Shown here piece by piece: positions 48,457-61,317 of a stretch of 64,000 nucleotides of DNA. How positions within the stretch are numbered: the first letter of the stretch is position 1; each line of letters opens with the position of its first letter. This DNA comes from Hermodice carunculata (lineage: Eukaryota; Annelida; Polychaeta; Eunicida; Amphinomidae). The position numbers and the translations under genes were made by a program. The stretch lies in the NCBI GenBank assembly GCA_964020975.1, contig OZ026624.1:31254850-31318849 (forward strand). Reading direction: 5' to 3'. The notes below the pieces were generated by a model. It ran no database searches. It was not told the DNA's origin and saw only the letters and a list, made by a program, of their open reading frames with translations.

Positions 48457-49229
48457 TATGTCAAAAAGGCCAGAATACAGATTTTCCCTTTACAGTAGAA
48501 GGAACAATAGATTAACATGGGTTTTTCATCCTCCACCATCCCTGTGGAGTACAACTTGCATGCTATGAGCTCAGTAGTGGTTGTCGGGACAGCGTACCTC
48601 CCCAACTCGATCTGCAGTCGGTGTGCATTAATGCGCAACTTGCAGAATTTTACTGCGTACAGCAAAATTTTTGTGCATAATAAATACTTTTCTATACCGG
48701 TACCAAACTCACTTTTAAATAATTTGCAGCTTCGGAATTTAGAAATTGGGTAAAAAAAAGTCATTGAACAGTTGTCCTTATATGTAGAAAGATTTAAAGG
48801 TGCGTTCAGTAAGTTCTGAAAATAATCTACCCATTGAGATATAGGGTTGGGGTTTGTTTTGTGTTGACTTTCAGCTGGTTAAATATTTTCCAAAACTGAG
48901 ATGGGCTGCTTTCTCTGACAGATTCCAACTTATTCAAAATGTACGCCTTATTACATCTCTTCTTCCTGTTAAGTGTACTTTAAATTTGTATCTCTTCCGC
49001 AGGACATACATATTGACCAAAGAGATGGGTTGTAGGGATATTTCCGCAAATCCCTGCCCACTGACTTAAGCAAGCTGCGGGTATTTCTACACTCAGAGTC
49101 ATACCATTTTTTTTGCTGGGCCTTTATTGTTTTCCATTCCCGTTTTAGTATGTTTAATTGAGACTAATTTTGATGCGTGAGTAATAATCTTTTATAATGA
49201 ATGTACTGCCTGATCCACTGAGAGGGTAC

Positions 49230-50231
49230 ATGCATTGACATGGAACTCATTGATCTCAGAGACGATGTCAGCATGTGACAGTGCTCTCACAAATTTTACT
49301 ACATCACCTTCCATCCAAACAAATCATTGTCGATGAATGTACTTCTCTTCCACATGAGTGTAATATGCGTCCTCAATCACGCATGACAGCATGCAATGAA
49401 TAGAAAATTCAACTGAGTCGTGTGCTGTAAAGAAGTATTTAAATCTGTCCAAGGTATGTTGGGAGGCAAGAAAATAGTCGATCACGCTAGGTTGACCATT
49501 GTAACTGCAGCACGTACATCGACAAGAATAGTCCCCAATCAGACGACCTTTTAATATTCGCATGCCTGTAGATTTACACATAGATAGACGGCTAGCACCA
49601 TGCACATCTACGGGCTTGGGGTCCATGTTGGTACATCACTGATGCAGCCACTCGTTGCATCTGTCACCGGGTTATCTCTGTCCAGACAAAAATCTGGCAG
49701 ATCATAAGTTCTAGCATTAAAGTTTCCACATACTAAACAGTCCCCTTGTTTGGTGTTCTTTGCAATGTCCGTTTCCAAACATTCAAGGATATTACTGTTT
49801 CGTCTGCCATATGGGGAGTTTACTGGACTGATGTAGGTGGTTGCTAGAAACATTTCATTGCATAAATTGAAAAAAAAGGATTAGCACAGTTTCACCCATT
49901 ATATATCACTATTTGTAATGGGCATGATTTTAATTCCCTTACTTAATTCTGGTCTGATGCACAGCACAATGCCACCATAACTATTGGCAGATGTTTTATC
50001 CCTCAGATTTTGGAACACATGAAAACCTGGGAAATAAACAATGTCGTCTGGACCATAATGCGTTTCTACAAGACATACAATGTTGAAAGCTGCTACATCC
50101 TTTACAAACTGACTGTCATTGAACTTACGTAGCCTGTGGCCATTAACTCTGTGAAAAGTACCATCAATATTCCAGTATGTAAGAGAGATGTTGCGCCTTA
50201 ACATGGTCATAATATGGTGACAATAACTATT
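49230..50231 (-). mobile_element. LINE relic, apurinic endonuclease domain
   Basis: On the - strand the conserved endonuclease blocks appear in order. They are ISLTYWNIDGTFHRVNG with LVETHYGPDD (about 50220-50045), SYGGIVLCIRPELSKGIK (about 49990), TTYISPVNSPYG (about 49850), CLVCGNFNARTYDLPDF (about 49740), then GRLIGDYSCRCTC, SVIDYFLAS and a decayed SDH region (about 49540-49400), and FVRALSHADIVSEI near 49290. At least three frame changes and a stop separate the blocks, so it is dead. The reverse transcriptase is not seen; the copy breaks off after the endonuclease. CR1/L2-like non-LTR elements have this endonuclease type; clade assignment is tentative. Confidence 0.8.
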
Positions 50232-50384
50232 ATTGACTAATTCAATGACGGAAAAAGACGAAGGAGTAATGAAAAAACAGCACACGCATAAAATTGACAA
50301 TCACATCCCATACTTTCAGGCAGCACCAATGAAATATGGATTTCTTGTTGAGCTCTCATGATTTCAAATAAGTATTGTATTTGT

Positions 50385-50690
50385 GTCTTTTTGCGCAGAA
50401 CCACTTCCAAGTAGTCAATATCCTATTCCGCAGTTCGAACTCTTTACTCTCCATAAGCTAACCTGTCCTTGTCTAACCTGTATATATATGGAATTACTAT
50501 TGTCTATATTGCACACGTTCCTCTGTAAAATTTTGACATAGGCTGTATCAGCCCAAATAAATTAAAGGGTCTTCAGCGGGTAACTACTCAACATGTTTCG
50601 GAGCCTTTTACCCGTACATGTCTCTGAGTAGCGGCTCCTTGCCTAAGCTAAATATTCAGCAAAGACAACCCACATAATAATGAATAAATA
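50385..50690. repeat. Dispersed repeat, copy 2
   Basis: Related to 2768-3090 in the same orientation, sharing TTGCACACGTTCCTCTG, GGGTCTTCAGC and CAGCAAAGACAACCCACATA. It lies just upstream of the LINE endonuclease relic, but on the evidence here it need not be part of it. Confidence 0.75.
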
Positions 50691-52194
50691 TGAACGTGGC
50701 AATTGATGAATTAGCTAAATATGTGAAGTTTTGCTTGTAAATGCAGAGCTTCATATCAAAGAAGAATACCTGTCAAACAAACCATAATTACCAAATTTTT
50801 ATAGTACAGGTTCAGATAAGAACAATTTGACTTACCCTGAACCAAAATGTACCCTTTCTAGCTGGACAGCTGTTCCTAGTTAAACCATCCCCCAATGTTT
50901 AACTGAAGTGGACACAAGCTGGGGCATTATATTCAGTCCCAGTGATTGTAAAATAAACAGTTGCAGCTAGACCACCTGTACAAACCAAGGAAAATCCTAA
51001 CAAGGACTGCAACAATGTACATCCTGTGCCAAGGATGTAAAACAAACTCCATGATGACACCTACTCCTCAAACAATTAAGCTCTATTTAACTGCTTACCC
51101 TGAGTCAATGTGTCAACTTAATGTGTCAGGTTTGTGACACTTGAGAAAATACTGTCAATTTTGAGTAATTTATTAATAGTGAGTAAATGTACATTTAGGC
51201 ATGTCAGAAAAGAATGGAAGTCATTAGCATTTATGCCAAAAACATGCTATCAAAACAATTTTTCTTAACAGGATTTTAAGTACAATTAGGCAAAATGCAA
51301 CTGTCGTAGGCCGCTTCTTGCTACCTGTAGCCCCTGGGGGTTTACCTAACAGAAAACATGTAAGCCGAAAATGTCTGATAGTGAATATTAAAACAGAAAG
51401 ATGCCAAAAGATAAAGTTAAGTAGCAAAACAGACAAGTCTAAAAACTGTAGATTATTGCGGCCAAACTTTCTAGTAATAATCTTTGGATGTTAACAGTAG
51501 AATTATATGATACATATCCTGAAAGCTTAAACATGTCCAATACAGTGCATACATGTCATAAATGTGTACCAGTACTGAGATAACCAGCACATGCATCATA
51601 ATAAAAGCACGTATTATTAGGGAGCACCAGTGAATTTGGATTTCTTATCAAAATTCTTAATATTAAATAAGTAAGATACATGATACTGCAGCTTGAACAC
51701 TTCTAATGCAGTGCATGCATGTATCACAGCACCACTGAAAAACTGGTCATTAATATTAATATTCTGAAGCTTAGATATGTTGAATACAATGCGTGTTATG
51801 CAGAGCATAACTTCCTGAGAAGTGGCAGCTATCAAGTGCAGTACAGCTAAGGATTACTTAATTAAAACTTGTATTGCACCAGAGTTGTTGTGTGCTAAGT
51901 ACCAGTGATCCTAGTCAAGATTTCATGACCCATGAGTTAGTGAGTAATGGCAGAACCCTGCTCAGGCTGTACCAAAACAATGTGTTAACACAGATTGTAG
52001 ACTTGACAAAAAGTCAGTTTTATCACCACATGGGCTTGAGAGTTTTTTTCTTCAAGAATCCGGCCCTCTTGGAGTATTGTCACGAATGGCTGAGTACCTA
52101 ATGTTCATAATGTCTAGTCTGCCCTGCTCATGGGCATGGTTCTCGTTCTCATGAGCATAACATTCATAAGAGTTCTGCTGCCTACAAGTCCACT
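50691..52194. other. Intergenic sequence
   Basis: Contains a partial repetition at about 51535-51770 (CAGTGCATACATGTCATAA / CAGTGCATGCATGTATCACA). No gene is supported. Confidence 0.45.
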
Positions 52195-54975
52195 TCACAT
52201 ATGAATCATGGTGGCTTGGGTGAGTGGCCTTCTCACAAAGGTGGCCAACATGGAGATCTCGCTCCTGAGCATGGTTATGTAAGAGTCCCAGTCATTGGGA
52301 TATTCCCTCTGGGATCTCTGCATGTCATAAGACACATAATCATTTACAGCAAACCTAAAACTGGATTCAAGGCCATTTTGTATGCCCTGATCAACTGGGC
52401 CACAGCATAATTGTTGCATTGGTAGAGCTTCAACTACACAAATATTTGTACTTTTGAAGTGGTCTCCACACCTCATTAGGAGATTCTTCAACTGATCAAA
52501 CCATGATTCTGCTGTACCGTGGGACTGCAAGATCGATGTCTGCTACTTGTATGAAAACTGAGCCAGGCTCAATGTCGCAACTTGAAATATAATCATGTGC
52601 ATGGATGGACTTATTGTTCAATCATACCACTTTACACACCTTGTGTTTAAACATCCATTTGGGCACTATGTTGCACACTTGGGAATTACCAATCACCAGA
52701 ATGTGAACTTTTTTGCTTCTGATTGGCAAATTGCTAATGGAATCACTAGATTGGAGGTTCGCCACTACTTGGACATTTTTTTGCTTGTTAACTTTGTGAG
52801 AGGTAACCAAAGAGTTTTGTTCTAAATTGGGAGCACATGATGTACCAGCAACTGTTTCATATCGTGGTTTATCCGCTAACCTGGAGTGGTTTGCGGTAAC
52901 GTGTGGTTACCGACTGCTCATTCCGTCTTTCTTCACTGCACGGTGTCCCTCGGAAAAAGACTGTGATGTTGATTCTGGAGGTGTCTTATCCCGATGCAGG
53001 GCTTTACTGCCCTTTGTTGCACAGGGGTCACATCAGATACAGTGGTTGAATTAAGCCAAGTATCAATTACAATTGCAACAGGAATGTCCTTGTTCTTCAT
53101 CTCACTTCGCTGACACTAGCTATGGCATCGTAGCTTTTGGAGATATTTAATGTGTTTTGTTAAGCCTGTCTGCCCTACATAGCCCTTTTTTGGTATTTCT
53201 GCCTGAAATGCAGTGGAAGAGTCTGTGCTGTGATGTATGCAACTTCCAAGCCAGGACCTCATCGTCAGTTTTTTCTTCCTGTCAAAGGCTAACTGGAGAT
53301 CCGACTGGAGTTTTGTGGACAGGGAAGCCTGGCTTGTCAGTTGTGCTGGTAAGATGTCAAGGGGTAAGAAGTAGCAGCTCCAACTTCAGATTTCAGCTCC
53401 ATTATTTGCAACTTTTGGCTGTGTATCTGGTCTTGCATTTTCAAGTTACCTGCAAGCAAGTTATCTTTGGCAGACTGATGTGAGCTTATTGTCGCGCTTG
53501 CTGCACATGTACATTCAGGTAGTATGGCAGTGTTTTTCAGGGTGTTTATTTCCACATCTAATTTTGCGGTGGCTTGGGTTTTGCTCTTGACAATGTGTCT
53601 AAGTTCAGCTCTCTATGGCTGATCTCAAGGGTCACTGAAAGTCTCTTCCCATGTATCCTTGCATTTTTGGCATTTGCACTTAATATGAACTTATCCACAT
53701 ATCAGGATTATTCTTCTCTGATTACATCTTGAAAGTTACAGAGGTGTTGGAGCTGCTTGTTCAGTGTATGTAAAATACCTTCTCACCTTGTGCACTGCTC
53801 TGAGCTTGTAGTCTGATCACCACCAACCTTAATCTCTCTTTGGGTGGTTGTGGCTTGTTCATAACTGGCTCTCATCTCTGTTTGAGGAGCTGTGGTGGTG
53901 CTATCCCATTCTGTTTGCGTGATGATTGAAGCAGTGGATTTGGCTACCTGTGGTGGACTAGTGTCTGGTTCACTTTCTCTATACATGGGGCTGGTCAGGG
54001 ATGTATTTGAACACTTGGCCTGAAACGTTGCAGGTATATTTGTAGACTGCTGCATGGCAATGAAACTTTCGTGCATTGTTGCAAAGAAGGTATAGTTGAT
54101 ACTCCGTTAGCAAAGTGCACCTTTAGTGTTACCATCTATGACACACCGGACACTGGTTCATTCCCTGCATGTACATGAGCTACCAAGTAAGGGTTATCTT
54201 TCAGTCTCCAGAACCAACTTCGGTGAAATATCATCATGCAGGCTGTATATCTCTTCTCCCTGCTTTGTAAGTTTGTTGGCCACTTCATTGCCATGCATGC
54301 CTGCATGTCTTTCTACATGTTCCCAATATATGGCTAACCCCTCAGAGGTGGTCAGCAGTTTGTCCCACAGGTTTGAATTTGCCCTGACTTTAAGGAAGCT
54401 GCTTTTCACCCATTCATAGGGATTCGTGGTGATGCCAGCAATGACATAGCTGCTATCACTTTTTATAACCACACTATCCAAGCCAGCATTCATAACATGT
54501 GTCACTGATATGATGGCAGTACAGGGTTCTGCTCTACTATTGGTTTGTGTGACTCCATCTCGTGGTGCTGGTAGCCATGTGTTGTTGGGATACCCAAAAC
54601 AGTACCGTAGCTTGGAACTGCACCTTCCTTACCGTTGTTTATATAGGCACCATATACAAAGGCTGTTTGCATGTTTTCAGGTCTGTCTGAATCTGCATTG
54701 TTGCTTGAAGAGTTGCTGCAGTTGGAGATGGAACAGCACGGCCACTGGATTTACAGAAGTCTGCGAAGTCTTGGGATTTTGGAAAATTACCAGACGCATG
54801 GAGCTGTATCGCCTCACCAGTAACATTGTTCAAAATAAAAAAATGCAACTGCATCTTCTAGGGATTGGAACCCCTGGAAATTTGTGGACTGAAGTGCTGC
54901 ATCCATCCCATGAATCAGACAGCCCGGATTTGGAACCAACAACAGCATAAAACTTTTCTTTGGCCTTGGACTTAC
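52195..54975 (-). pseudogene. Fossil element joining RNase H1-type domains and an SGNH-like domain
   Basis: On the - strand, in order: a segment like the hybrid-binding (viroplasmin-type) domain of RNase H1, with KEKFYAVVGSKSGLSDSW and CSTSVHKFPG (about 54974-54870); an RNase H domain with TNSRAE, VVIKSDSSYVIAGIT and the HAGMHGNEVANKLTKQGE signature (about 54640-54200); a Thr-rich linker (about 54076-53783); a short coiled-coil-like segment (about 53555-53340); a Cys/His-bearing patch (about 53300-53150); and an SGNH-hydrolase-like part with KVHILVIGNSQ (about 52720) and ESWFDQLKNLLMRC (about 52500). It is broken, with several breaks. No capsid, reverse transcriptase or terminal repeats are visible. 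It could be a mobile element or a decayed fusion gene; the family is unknown to me. Confidence 0.6.
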
Positions 54976-55504
54976 TGCTTCTATTTTGTTTTGGGTAATT
55001 CAGGATTGTGTTTCACCTACATATATAAATATTTTTACACCGAAATAGATTTACAATTTGAAAACCCATTATCGCCATAACTTTGGACAACACCATGTTG
55101 TCAGTTTGTCTTGGTGGCCATTCTATATGGTCAGAAAAACAAAATAAAAATGCTGACCTTGAAGCTAGGAGTCATTCCAACGAGAATGTTAGTGTTGTAA
55201 TGTTTTGCAGGATATTGAATAAACAAACGTTTGGCTAAAACAAAAAAGTTGAGTTTTTGAATAATGTTAACATTTTGGTGACCTTTTGTTCAAACGGGCT
55301 CATGATGTATGCAATACATACATGCCTAAAACTTGCACATCATGTTTCTATAACAAGTTAAAAGACGAAGACTTATAAAATCGATCAATTCTTATATGTA
55401 AAAGAAAATTGCTGTCTTTGTGCACAGGTGTATGAAAAGGTAGTTTAAATGCATCTACATCATAACCATTCAACAGGTGGCATTCATATAAACCCACCAC
55501 AAAT

Positions 55505-55538
55505 GAGAAGTAGAAAGAAAGAAAAAAAGAAAGAACGA

Positions 55539-55618
<80 letters not shown>

Positions 55619-55622
55619 AAAG
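55505..55622. repeat. (GAAA)n microsatellite
   Basis: About 115 bp of GAAA repeats. Lys/Glu or Phe/Leu-rich frames across it are artefacts. Confidence 0.97.
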
Positions 55623-56479
55623 CAGAGATGATAAAGGCCTGAGGCTGTGAAAATACACAGGTGCAGCATTATGCTGAAAGTTGCAAAAAGGCACAAGTGG
55701 AACATTGGAACCGCACATTTTATATTGTACATTTATTTGAATTTCATCAAACCGTCATATTGTCGGTCTTTCTATATGTCAGAACTCTAGAGGAATCCTG
55801 ATGTACAATTTAAAAGAAATTTAGTTTTGGACAATTAAAATTAGAGATATTAAGCGGTTTTCTATTGTGCTTACATGACTGATAAAATTTTAAAATTATC
55901 TGTTCTGATAAAAAATGTATGCTGATTAACCTAAAGACTGCAATTATGCCTTAAAGCCATTGAATGTATCAAGTCTGTACATGTCATCGGATGAGAGCAG
56001 ATTTGTGGTTTCTTTCACCTTGAACTGTTGTATGTTGATATAAGTGTGATCATATTTACATGGATAACATGTTTGTTGCTGTTGATGTTATTTCATAAGA
56101 ACTGGGCATAAAAAACAAAAAAAAAAAAAAAAAAAACTTCCCGAAAGGTCTCCAGTTAGAACAGTCTACATCCAAAAGAAACCAACACACCACCACATAG
56201 TTTGGCATTGTTTCAATTTTCTTATATTCTGCCCAAATCTATGCTTTATTGCACAAAACTTGTAAGCACACAAAGTCTGTATCAGGTTTGAAAATATGTT
56301 CATAAGGTACCAGCATTCAACATGAACTGAGTGGGATCTGTAGAGGTTATCACAGATGCTCTTGTATTAAAATGTAACTTTTTTTTTACTGGAACCAAAG
56401 ATTAAACCATAAAAACTGGTCAGTGGAATGTCCTGTAACTGCATAGTTTTTTTTTTAAGTCAATGTGATGCATATCTGC
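55623..56479. other. Intergenic sequence
   Basis: AT-rich, with an A-run near 56117-56137. No gene supported. Confidence 0.5.
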
Positions 56480-57420
56480 CACGCTTGTCAATACACTGGT
56501 GATTTTTCATGCTGTGGATCAACCTTCGGACCAGTCTCTGGAGTACATTGTCCCACTCTTCCAAAAGATTGTTTTATGTCTTGAAAATCTGACCCAAGAC
56601 CAACCTTCTGACATGCTTTTCTCTTGTGCTGGCTCCAAAGGTGCTTGATGGGATTAGGGTCAGGTCAGCAAACTTACCGTTTCATTGCCTCTACAACTTC
56701 ACTGGCTAAGAAGTCGCTAACTTCGGCAGCAACATGTGGCCTTGTATTGTCCTGTATCAGAATACAAAATTCTAGCCAGTGGTACTGACCTACAGTACAA
56801 CATGAGGCGGCGGTATCTCCGTGATATGTCTTGCAGTCATTTTATCCTTCACAGGGACAAGCTCTGTTTTCTCACTAACTTAACTTCTTGCCCAGGCGAT
56901 GATGCTGCCACCTGCATAAGCAACTATTGCCTCTACACAGCATATGCCCTGTCTCTCCTTTTGTCTTCTGCAGGTCTGAACTCGCACATCATTCCTGTGC
57001 AAGGAGAGGTGATATTCTTTGGGGAACAACGTGTTGCCCTATCTTACCTGTGTGACATGAATGTCCTGCCTTGCTCACTCTAATCTGGCTTCTTTGTGGT
57101 GAGTGGTTAGCATCTGCTTCTTCAATGAGACCAGCAATGTGGAGCTTTCAGGATTCGTGATCCCATTTGTTGGATAAGGCATCAGGAAACTAGGAAAAAT
57201 GGTTGTAAATAGATCAAATTTGTTTATGGTGCACCTTTACATAGATGAATTATGGATCCATTTTGTGCTGGTCTGGTCAGGCACGCCTTCTTTGCTTTTG
57301 CTACTGATGACAGTTTTGGACAATGCAAGTGGGCCAAGACGCAAACTAGACAATACCAGCAAGAAATACTGCAACAAATTGATAGACTTACGACTGGACT
57401 GAAAAGGGTGCAATGTGGTG
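56480..57420 (-). mobile_element. Tc1/mariner-like transposase relic
   Basis: On the - strand, blocks of a Tc1 transposase appear in order from about 57200 to 56480. They are a helix-turn-helix-like remnant (RLKAP near 57150), AYAGGSIIAWAGISL-like sequence (about 56940), LVPVKDKMTARHITEI (about 56860), the second catalytic Asp motif QDNTRPHVAAEVSDFL (about 56750), PDPNPIKHLW (about 56655), and the C-terminal EEWDNVLQRLVRRLIHSM (about 56550). In an active Tc1 enzyme the penultimate block is PDLNPIEHLW, so the catalytic acidic residue is Lys here. Several frame changes confirm it is dead. Inverted terminal repeats were not identified. Confidence 0.75.
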
Positions 57421-58326
57421 TGGAATCAGCATCAAATTTCTCATGTGGCCGATTTTATTTTGGGTTCTTTAAAAATAGTATTGAACAAAGTAAGAACTGA
57501 ATTGGCCTCTACATACAATACACTTCAGCTCCTAGAGTGTTCCTTTTATTGCAAAATCAGTGGCTGCCACCCTGGAATTTTTTTTTTCGGGGGGGGGGGG
57601 GGGCATGTACATCCGAAACATAAAGACGCTAGGAAGAGAGCATGGTCAGAAATGGAGAGACTCACAGAGAACATTCTTAGTACCTTGCAACTCTTAGTTG
57701 TAACGGGAAAGGCTGCTTCCACAGACATCCACTTGGTGGTGCCCATACAATAGTACAATAGGCCCAGTCATACCTATTCTTTATGAGCACTTATATATAC
57801 AGTGTGAAGCTGCTCCTAGTGGGCAGTAATTAAACTTGGTGTGACTTGGCTACCTGGCCTGTACCGCATGCACATGGCCAAACTACATATACATCAATGT
57901 GGACCACCAGAATGCGCAAAAGAACACAGTGACAAGCAGCATTTTATATTTTATTGAGAGTATGTAAAGCTGGCCCTTTCTACAGCTCTTATTGATGGCG
58001 TTGCTTGCATCAATTTTCCACCGTTCTTGTTATACAAGAAGATAGAAATCCAATGTGGCTTCATTGTTACATCTCGAGTTTGATCCTGAAAGAATTTATG
58101 ATATTAAAAATATGAAGTCAAGGCACAATATTGATATACAGCACCTAAAACACTGTCCTCAAAAGACATTATATGTAATAGTTCTCTTTTGTAGTTTGGA
58201 AATACCAAAGGGTATATTCAGAGCTAAAAATAAGGGTAGAAGGTATAAACCATGAAAAAGGTTTTGGTTTGTAATTTTTAATATTTTGATGCGGAAGCTT
58301 GCCAATGAACACTTGCGATCGGGAGC

Positions 58327-58357
<31 letters not shown>

Positions 58358-59541
58358 ACGGAAAACAAAAAACAAAAAAAACAAAAAACAAAGAACAAAA
58401 AAACCCCCAACAACCTAGTTTTATCGCTCGCCCTTATCCACAGGGATACAAGTCATTGTTGATCATGTCATTATTGTCCCTTGTGGTTGGCCACAAAGGT
58501 CATTGATGTACTGTGGTGTTGCATTACCAATTATGGGTGAAAGGTTTTTGTGTCAGTTTGGTAGTTACAAACCAAATCATCATAGACCAACCATGCAATA
58601 TCGCTTCAATGAGGTACTAAGCCGCTTTGATTGTTAAATCTTGGTTATTGCTGTACCATTCATGTATTTGTGAATACAGAAGAAGATAAAATTACAAAGA
58701 ATAAATAGGAAATACACATCAAAGTAACTAGCCTCAAGATGTTTAACGAATATTTCATTGCAGATGCTTTTTGTAGGGGTTTACAATTTTACCCTGAATT
58801 ATCTGCAGAAATCAACGGAGCATGAAATAATTTGAACTTTTACTTTGGTTTATCATAGATGAATGCTTAGTCTTATGATCGCTTGGCATTTTCCTAATTG
58901 AGAAAAATTTCAATATAAAATACCTTGATTTTTTATTATGTTGCAGAGATGTGGTGTCATGCTATTGCATAGAATTTGAAACCATTGTTCATCTAGTGGT
59001 TGCCTGTGAAGCGAGCTTGATCTGGTCATGGTATGTACCTGAGTTTGTACCATCAAATGGATGAATTTAAAATAAATCGGCATTACCCACCTAACCTTCA
59101 GGGCACATACATCCAGTTGTTCATGCTTCTAGTTCCAGTGCAATATGTGGATGAGCAGTGAACATTCTTGTGCATGTAAAACGCGTGTCAGACGCAGAGT
59201 ATCAGGATAGTTCATTAATTTGGAAGTCTGTCGGTGAAAAACAATTTTCAAGTAATTTGCCTTCAAACAAACTAAAATAATTCTGAAGAAAAAGTTTGGT
59301 TGGTTATTCTATAATGTTTGTTTGGTTGCCAAGGGCCTTTAGCGAATCAGAGAACAGCTTTACATGTCGTTGTGAGATTTCTACAACCTCGAGATTCATC
59401 AAAGACCCGGTTGAATAGTGTCCATGTATGCCTGTTTGTGGCTTTTGTGGGTTAAGAGACACTAGGACAACCAGTAAAACTGTATGATTTCTTCGGAACT
59501 AAATAAAGTGGACAATACAAGTCATCCAAGAGGTTTTGCAG
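57421..59541. other. Intergenic sequence with homopolymer and AAAAC runs
   Basis: Holds a T8/G17 run at 57578-57603 and an (AAAAC)n-type stretch at 58327-58410. Short frames there are composition artefacts. No gene supported. Confidence 0.5.
58327..58410. repeat. (AAAAC)n low-complexity tract
   Basis: Regular AAAAC units decay into A-rich sequence. Opposite-strand Phe/Cys-rich frames come from this tract. Confidence 0.9.
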
Positions 59542-59684
59542 GCGCATCCACGCACCTTGGATCCTCAATCCGTGGATGCTTCTGAGATAACACCTGGGCG
59601 AGTAACAAGGACTAGAACATGCACAAGAGATAGCTTTGCATTCTTCTCTGAACGGCCTGGAAGCGCTTATGTTAGATTATCGAA
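59542..59684 (+). CDS. Candidate orphan exon
   Basis: GGTTTTGCAG precedes and CGAA|GTAAGG follows a 143-bp segment that is open in one frame. It reads AHPRTLDPQSVDASEITPGR and later SFAFFSERPGSAYVRLSK. The GC content and Arg/Thr/Ser-rich composition differ from the AT-rich flanks. No partner exon was found and no family is recognised, so this may be an exon of a gene otherwise outside reach, or chance. Confidence 0.25.
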
Positions 59685-60099
59685 GTAAGGTATAGCCAGT
59701 GAGTGACATCACGTAACAATTTAGAAGCAGCTTTTGCTTCATCTATTCTAAGGTTTTATAATGACCTTCTTTGTTGTAATTATTTGGCATAACAACTTTT
59801 GAAGGAATTTTGAAGTTGCAGTTCCCGGTGACTTGTCTTCACGTTGGCAGCTTATAACCGATGCTGCGAATTGGTCATCATACAAAGTGTAAATTAAACT
59901 TTCGGCGACATTCGGGCTGTTTATTAAAATATCGTTTTCGATATTTGTAAATTGGTTCCAAATATTCGTTGTCTTCATTCAAATCAATTGTAGTCCAGTA
60001 TTTTCCTTCCTTTATACTAAATCGTTCCTTTCCAGTCTGTTACAGTTCTCTGTATTTTTAACATGACCGAAATTTGATTATGATATCTTTACTTCAACT

Positions 60100-60141
<42 letters not shown>

Positions 60142-61317
60142 ACGCAATCACGTTTGAGAATGACCAGTCACGTTCCTAATGTTCAGAGTACGTTTGTCAC
60201 ATTTTTGGTATTCGCCTCGCGGCGATTTTGCTGTTCCTTTGCAGCTACTCTTCACCAAATGTTGTGCTATCAAAAGTGTTTCAATGTAGCTGCTAAAACA
60301 CACTTGTCAATCGTAATTGCGTCTGCTTTGGACAGCAGTAAACGCACCACTTTGCTGTTATTCTTCCAATAATTTCCCCACTTGTCCTAACTTTCCAAAC
60401 TCGCGTCTATAATTCTTGGTACTGTAACCCTCTCCCATTTGACTTTTTGTTAGCATCTAAGACTATTGAGGTATATCAATCATTTATTCAGCTTTTCTGT
60501 GTACATTCCTAAGCACTTGGCAGCATAGATACATAATTCTAAATAACGAAGACCGTTTTATGACTGCGTCATCACGTTACACATATTAACTGCTTCAGTG
60601 TCAAGTCTGAAAGGAGGAAATCATTTTCCTAGGCGTCGTGTTATGGGCAATGCGCCAAACCAAGCCTGAACGATATTGACCTGGACCATTCTTATTATCT
60701 CTGCTCGTCTAAACTGGCACTTGAAGGAAAGGTGGGTTTACAAAGACTATGAATGTAGTGTCGTTATGCCAATTCCGAGCACTCCGGCTGTTGTTAAAAT
60801 TTGCAATGAAAAAGTTGATATACCAAAGTGTGGGCTTCATGAACAACTTTGCTTCACACCAGCCACATCAGAAAACAACCGTCACAGTTTCGTACAAGTT
60901 GAAATAAAGATTTTCCTTTGAAAATTGTACCCTGGCGTCTGGTAAACCTCTTCATATTTAGATGTGTCGCGTTCAAAAAATTACTCAGCTCGCTCCTGGA
61001 AACCAAAACACCGTGTTTTTTTCTCGTATGATTTTAAGAGTCTTTATTCTGCACATTCATAATGAACAAGGCAATGCAACAGATCTCATCCTATGAGTTT
61101 TGGCAGTGAAAACTCAACCTTAAGAGATCCGTTGCATATTTTGGTTGATTGCATTGAATATGAAACAACTCAACACACTCGTACCTGTAGACTGAAACAC
61201 AGTGATTTTTTTTGTACGGTTACAACTCTCTTATTCTTAAATTCATAATTAGTACCGAAATGCAACATAAAAGATCAAAACAAACTACCTGTTACTCTCA
61301 ATGTGAACTAATGTATA
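59685..61317. other. Intergenic sequence
   Basis: Apart from a (TA)n run at 60104-60139, no supported feature. A frame at 60676-60921 has balanced composition (DYECSVVMPIPSTPAVVK) but no recognisable domain. Confidence 0.45.
60104..60139. repeat. (TA)n microsatellite
   Basis: A TA run of about 36 bp. Confidence 0.95.

Noticed and set aside
55449-55732. Lys/Glu-rich and Phe/Leu-rich frames
   Set aside because: Produced by the (GAAA)n microsatellite on its two strands.
58159-58413. Phe/Cys-rich frame resembling a membrane peptide
   Set aside because: Generated by an AAAAC-type low-complexity tract.
60676-60921. + strand frame with balanced composition
   Set aside because: No recognisable domain and no matching splice sites; length is within chance expectation.
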